Shown: in pieces, positions 13,976 through 16,218 of the stretch
How the letters are laid out: every line of letters starts with the position of its first letter
Position numbering within the stretch: position 1 is the first letter of the stretch
Source of the DNA: Parvibaculum sp049651025
GTDB taxonomy: Bacteria > Pseudomonadota > Alphaproteobacteria > Parvibaculales > Parvibaculaceae
Direction: 5' to 3'
Length of the DNA: 16,218 nt
Assembly (NCBI RefSeq): GCF_049651025.1
Contig: NZ_JBASBH010000036.1
Coordinates: 1-16,218, forward strand
Translations under genes and position numbers: made by a program
The notes under the pieces: generated by a model
Told to the model about the DNA's origin: nothing
Seen by the model: the letters and a program-made list of their open reading frames with translations, nothing else
Databases searched by the model: none

Positions 13976-14365
13976 TCAGGCCGCGCCGGGCGTTTCGCGA
14001 CGTTTGAAGTCCTGCTTCTCGACAATTCGAGCGGACTTACCGCGACGACCGCGCAGATAATAGAGCTTCGCACGGCGCACACGGCCCTTGCGGAGAACTT
14101 TGATGCTGTCCACGAGCGGGCTGAAAAGCGGGAATACACGCTCAACGCCTTCGCCGTAGGAAATCTTGCGAACCGTGAAGTTCTGATTGATGCCGCCACC
14201 GGCACGCGCGATGCAGACGCCTTCATAGGCCTGGACGCGCGAACGCTCGCCTTCGACAACCTTCACATTGACGATCAGCGTGTCGCCGGGCGCGAAATCG
14301 GGAATCTCCTTACCCGTGGAGAGCGTTCCCATCTGGTCCTGCTCAAGCTGCTCGATGATATTCAT
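13976..14365 (-). CDS. rplS: 50S ribosomal protein L19
   Basis: Encodes 129 aa, slightly longer than E. coli L19. Typical blocks are IIEQLEQDQM (3-12), FAPGDTLIVNVKVVEGER, VQAYEGVCIARAGGGINQNF and RKISYGEGVERVFPLFSP, then the basic end VRRAKLYYLRGRRGKSARI. A short C-terminal extension (KQDFKRRETPGAA) follows. GAGGGTT lies before the ATG. It is separated from trmD by a 92-base hairpin-rich gap and followed by a strong terminator. Confidence 0.98.
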   Translation of the reverse strand: MNIIEQLEQDQMGTLSTGKEIPDFAPGDTLIVNVKVVEGERSRVQAYEGVCIARAGGGINQNFTVRKISYGEGVERVFPLFSPLVDSIKVLRKGRVRRAKLYYLRGRRGKSARIVEKQDFKRRETPGAA

Positions 14366-14397
14366 GTCTTAACCCTCGGATATGCAGGCGTCCGGAT

Positions 14398-14443
14398 GGT
14401 CCGCGGCGGACCTTCGCGAGGATTACCTCGCCCGGAAGCGGGC
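14398..14443 (-). promoter_or_regulatory. Hairpin cluster in the rplS 5' region
   Basis: Three small inverted repeats lie in 46 bases of the trmD-rplS gap: GGTCCG (14398-14403)/CGGACC (14407-14412), GCGAGG (14416-14421)/CCTCGC (14426-14431) with loop ATTA, and GCCCG (14430-14434)/CGGGC (14439-14443). The last two overlap by 2 bases, so they may alternate. The cluster could be a processing or autoregulatory site for L19; no known leader family is recognised. Confidence 0.35.
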
Positions 14444-14457
14444 TTCACTAACACACT

Positions 14458-15180
14458 TCAGTCGGACTTGCGACTGTCTTTGGGCCTGCTTGCGAGAAAT
14501 TTCTCCCAAAGGTCAGGCCGCCTTAGCTTTGTCGTCTCTTCAGCCTGGGCACGCCGCCAGGCTTTTATCTTTCCGTGATCGCCGGAAGTCAGAACCGCCG
14601 GGATCTCGCGACCCTCAAATATCTGGGGCCGCGTGTAGTGCGGGTATTCAAGCAACCCGCTCTCGAAACTTTCATCGTCGCCCGAGGCTTCCTTGCCCAT
14701 GACGCCGGGAAGAAGCCGGACGATCGCATCCAGCAGAGCCAGCGCCGCCGGCTCCCCGCCTGAAAGGATAAAATCCCCCAAGCTGATTTCTTCCATAACT
14801 CGCCCCTCGATGACCCGCTGGTCAAGCCCTTCGAAACGCCCGCAAAGAAGCGTCACGCCCGGCCCTGCCGCAAGCTCCCTGACGCGCTCCTGCGTCAGGG
14901 GTTTCCCCCGAGGGGATAAGTAAATCAATGGCTTGGCAGCGTCATGCACCGCATCGACCGCCGCCGCCACAACATCCGCCCGCATCACCATGCCGACGCC
15001 GCCGCCCGAAGGCGTGTCATCGACCGAGCGATGCTTGTCGGTCGCAAAGCCCCTTATATCCACCGCCTCAAGCTGCCAGAGATCGGCAGCCAGCGCACGG
15101 CCCGCCAGCGATACTCCAAGCGGCCCCGGAAACATCTCCGGGAAGAGCGTCAGCACCGTCGCGCGCCAGGGGCTACTCAT
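14458..15180 (-). CDS. trmD: tRNA (guanine-37-N1)-methyltransferase
   Basis: Encodes 240 aa, a SPOUT-fold trefoil-knot enzyme that methylates G37 of tRNAs reading CNN-type codons, preventing frameshifts. The N-terminus is ATVLTLFPEMFPGPLG (7-22); DDTPSGGGVGMVMRADV is at 54-70; LLCGRFEGLDQRVIE (111-125) and LGDFILSGGEPAALALLDAI (134-153) form the knot and AdoMet site, with D151 at the place of the catalytic Asp; HYTRPQIFEGREIPAVL follows. SGGEPAAL replaces the commoner SGGELPAL. The start at 15180 overlaps rimM by 8 bases and has GAGGAGGGGG inside the rimM end, which decides it. Confidence 0.96.
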   Translation of the reverse strand: MSSPWRATVLTLFPEMFPGPLGVSLAGRALAADLWQLEAVDIRGFATDKHRSVDDTPSGGGVGMVMRADVVAAAVDAVHDAAKPLIYLSPRGKPLTQERVRELAAGPGVTLLCGRFEGLDQRVIEGRVMEEISLGDFILSGGEPAALALLDAIVRLLPGVMGKEASGDDESFESGLLEYPHYTRPQIFEGREIPAVLTSGDHGKIKAWRRAQAEETTKLRRPDLWEKFLASRPKDSRKSD

Positions 15181-15715
15181 CAGCCCCCTCCTCGAACAGC
15201 CCTCCGGGCGGATCAAGCGTGACGCGCCCGGCCTCGATATCGACGGAAGGCACATTTTCGTCGGTGAACGGCACAAGAACCGTCAGCCCGCCTTCAGGAC
15301 GCGCAACCTCGATCAGATCGCCCGCCCCGAAATTCTGCACCCCGACGACACGGCCATAAACGCGCCCATCGATACCAACCGCCGCAAGTCCGATGAGGTC
15401 GGCGTAATACCAGCCCTCCTCCTCGTCCACTTTCGGCAGCCGCGCCCGGTCCACGTAAAGCTCCGTGCCCCGAAGCGCCTCGGCCTGATCGCGGTCGTTC
15501 ACGCCTTCGAGCCGACAGATCACGGCATCTTTCGCCATGCCTGCCGTCTCGATCCTGAACCGCCGCGAACCGTCCTTCGTCTCGACCGGCCCGTAAGCGG
15601 CAACCGCCTGCGGATCGTCCGTGAAAGGCTTCACCTTGACGCCGCCGCGCACGCCATGCGCGCCGACAATGACGCCGAGGCAGACACGCGATGCATCAGG
15701 GCTTGCCTGGGACAT
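15173..15715 (-). CDS. rimM: 16S rRNA processing/30S maturation factor RimM
   Basis: Encodes 180 aa. It binds S19 and assists 16S maturation of the 30S head. The N-terminal RimM domain covers about 11-92 (LGVIVGAHGVRGGVKVKPFT) and the PRC-barrel about 97-172 (GWYYADLIGL, then VLVPFTDENVPSVDIEAG). The C-terminus is acidic (GGLFEEGADE). It begins 18 bases after rpsP and overlaps trmD by 8 bases. No clear Shine-Dalgarno is seen before the ATG, which suggests coupling to rpsP translation. Confidence 0.95.
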   Translation of the reverse strand: MSQASPDASRVCLGVIVGAHGVRGGVKVKPFTDDPQAVAAYGPVETKDGSRRFRIETAGMAKDAVICRLEGVNDRDQAEALRGTELYVDRARLPKVDEEEGWYYADLIGLAAVGIDGRVYGRVVGVQNFGAGDLIEVARPEGGLTVLVPFTDENVPSVDIEAGRVTLDPPGGLFEEGADE

Positions 15716-15733
15716 GAACGCTTGACCGAAGGC

Positions 15734-16123
15734 TTACGCCTCGGCCGGAGCTTCCACTGCCGGAGCTGCCGCTGCTTCTTTTGCAGCTTCTTCAGCAAGA
15801 CGAGCAGCTTCAAGACGCTCAAGCGCCTTCGCCTTCGGCTTCGCCTTTTCCGGATTGTTCGTCGCCTTGCGCTTCATCAGGCCGGCTGTGTCGAGGAAAC
15901 GTGCAACGCGGTCCGTCGGCAGCGCGCCAACCGAGAGCCAATGCTTGGCGCGTTCGAGATCGAGCACGACGCGGTCCTTGTGGTCCTTCGGCAGGAGCGG
16001 ATTGAAGGAGCCGATCTTCTCGATGAAACGGCCATCGCGCGGGCTGCGCGTGTCGGCGATGACGACGCGATAGAAGGGACGCTTCTTGGCGCCGCCACGG
16101 GCGAGTCTGATCTTGAGTGACAT
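15734..16123 (-). CDS. rpsP: 30S ribosomal protein S16
   Basis: Encodes 129 aa. The S16 core is residues 1 to about 84 (MSLKIRLARGGAKKRPFYRV, then DGRFIEKIGSFNPL and WLSVGALPTDRVARFL). A tail from about 85 to 129, rich in Ala, Lys and Glu and ending AVEAPAEA, resembles extensions seen in other alphaproteobacterial S16 proteins and is probably helical then disordered. AGAGGT lies before the ATG. It is 49 bases downstream of ffh and leads the rpsP-rimM-trmD-rplS operon. Confidence 0.98.
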   Translation of the reverse strand: MSLKIRLARGGAKKRPFYRVVIADTRSPRDGRFIEKIGSFNPLLPKDHKDRVVLDLERAKHWLSVGALPTDRVARFLDTAGLMKRKATNNPEKAKPKAKALERLEAARLAEEAAKEAAAAPAVEAPAEA

Positions 16124-16172
16124 TGTCTTTTACCTCTTCAGTGAAACTTGAAACTTATAAAACGCATGAAAT

Positions 16173-16218
16173 CTATTTCTTCTTGCCGCCGGCCCCCTTG
16201 GAACCGGGAAGTCCGGGG
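16173..16218 (-). CDS. ffh: Signal recognition particle protein Ffh (C-terminal end only)
   Basis: The last 14 codons before a TAG at 16173-16175 read PGLPGSKGAGGKKK, a typical flexible Gly/Lys-rich Ffh C-terminus; the rest lies beyond the window. The position directly upstream of rpsP fits the common alphaproteobacterial order ffh-rpsP-rimM-trmD-rplS. Identity rests on this short tail plus gene order. Confidence 0.75.
   Translation of the reverse strand, partial: PGLPGSKGAGGKKK

Noticed and set aside
12671..14578. A 635-codon open frame on the plus strand across leuC, rplS and the trmD end
   Set aside because: It lies antisense to genes with complete family motifs and runs through a terminator and intergenic gaps. 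Its His/Arg/Asp-rich composition is what the complement of GC-rich codons gives. No domain is recognisable.

Overview
The window looks like ordinary chromosome from an alphaproteobacterium of moderately high GC, probably Hyphomicrobiales or a Parvibaculum-like relative. The grounds are the gene order ffh-rpsP-rimM-trmD-rplS-leuC-leuD-leuB-asd, an sdhCDAB operon next to ethylmalonyl-CoA pathway genes, S16 with an Ala/Lys/Glu tail, and short palindromic intergenic repeats of the kind common in that class. The genus is a guess. No phage, transposon, CRISPR, tRNA or rRNA was seen, and no gap between genes exceeds 300 bases.

Left end (1-2232): four small, poorly characterised units. They are a secreted Ala-rich low-complexity protein with its own terminator, a TTG-started antibiotic-biosynthesis-monooxygenase (ABM) domain protein, a VOC/glyoxalase-fold protein on the minus strand, and a lipoprotein diverging from it. 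Between the ABM and VOC genes, about 870-1003, there is a three-hairpin stretch ending in a strong intrinsic terminator with two anti-Shine-Dalgarno CUCCU motifs. It is the best candidate here for an undescribed element, a small RNA.

Central carbon block (2233-8404, all minus): a CitE-like CoA-ester lyase/thioesterase, mesaconyl-CoA hydratase (mch), a stand-alone PAS protein, then sdhC-sdhD-sdhA-sdhB. Mch makes beta-methylmalyl-CoA, whose cleavage gives glyoxylate and propionyl-CoA. Glyoxylate joined to acetyl-CoA gives malyl-CoA, which the CitE-like enzyme probably hydrolyses to malate. Propionyl-CoA is carried on to succinate, which succinate dehydrogenase oxidises. The block therefore fits acetate or C2 assimilation without the glyoxylate shunt. 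pdxY (8535-9380) diverges from it.

Right half (9395-16218, all minus): read in the transcription direction this is ffh (last 14 codons only), rpsP, rimM, trmD, rplS, a terminator, leuC, leuD, leuB, asd. The first group is translation and secretion housekeeping; the second is leucine biosynthesis plus the aspartate-family branch point. Palindromic repeats occupy the leuD-leuB and leuB-asd gaps. A set of small hairpins fills the trmD-rplS gap.

Most of the window is well-known housekeeping. Nothing here amounts to a clearly new system; the points worth a second look are the candidate sRNA, the organisation of the carbon block, and several structured intergenic sites.
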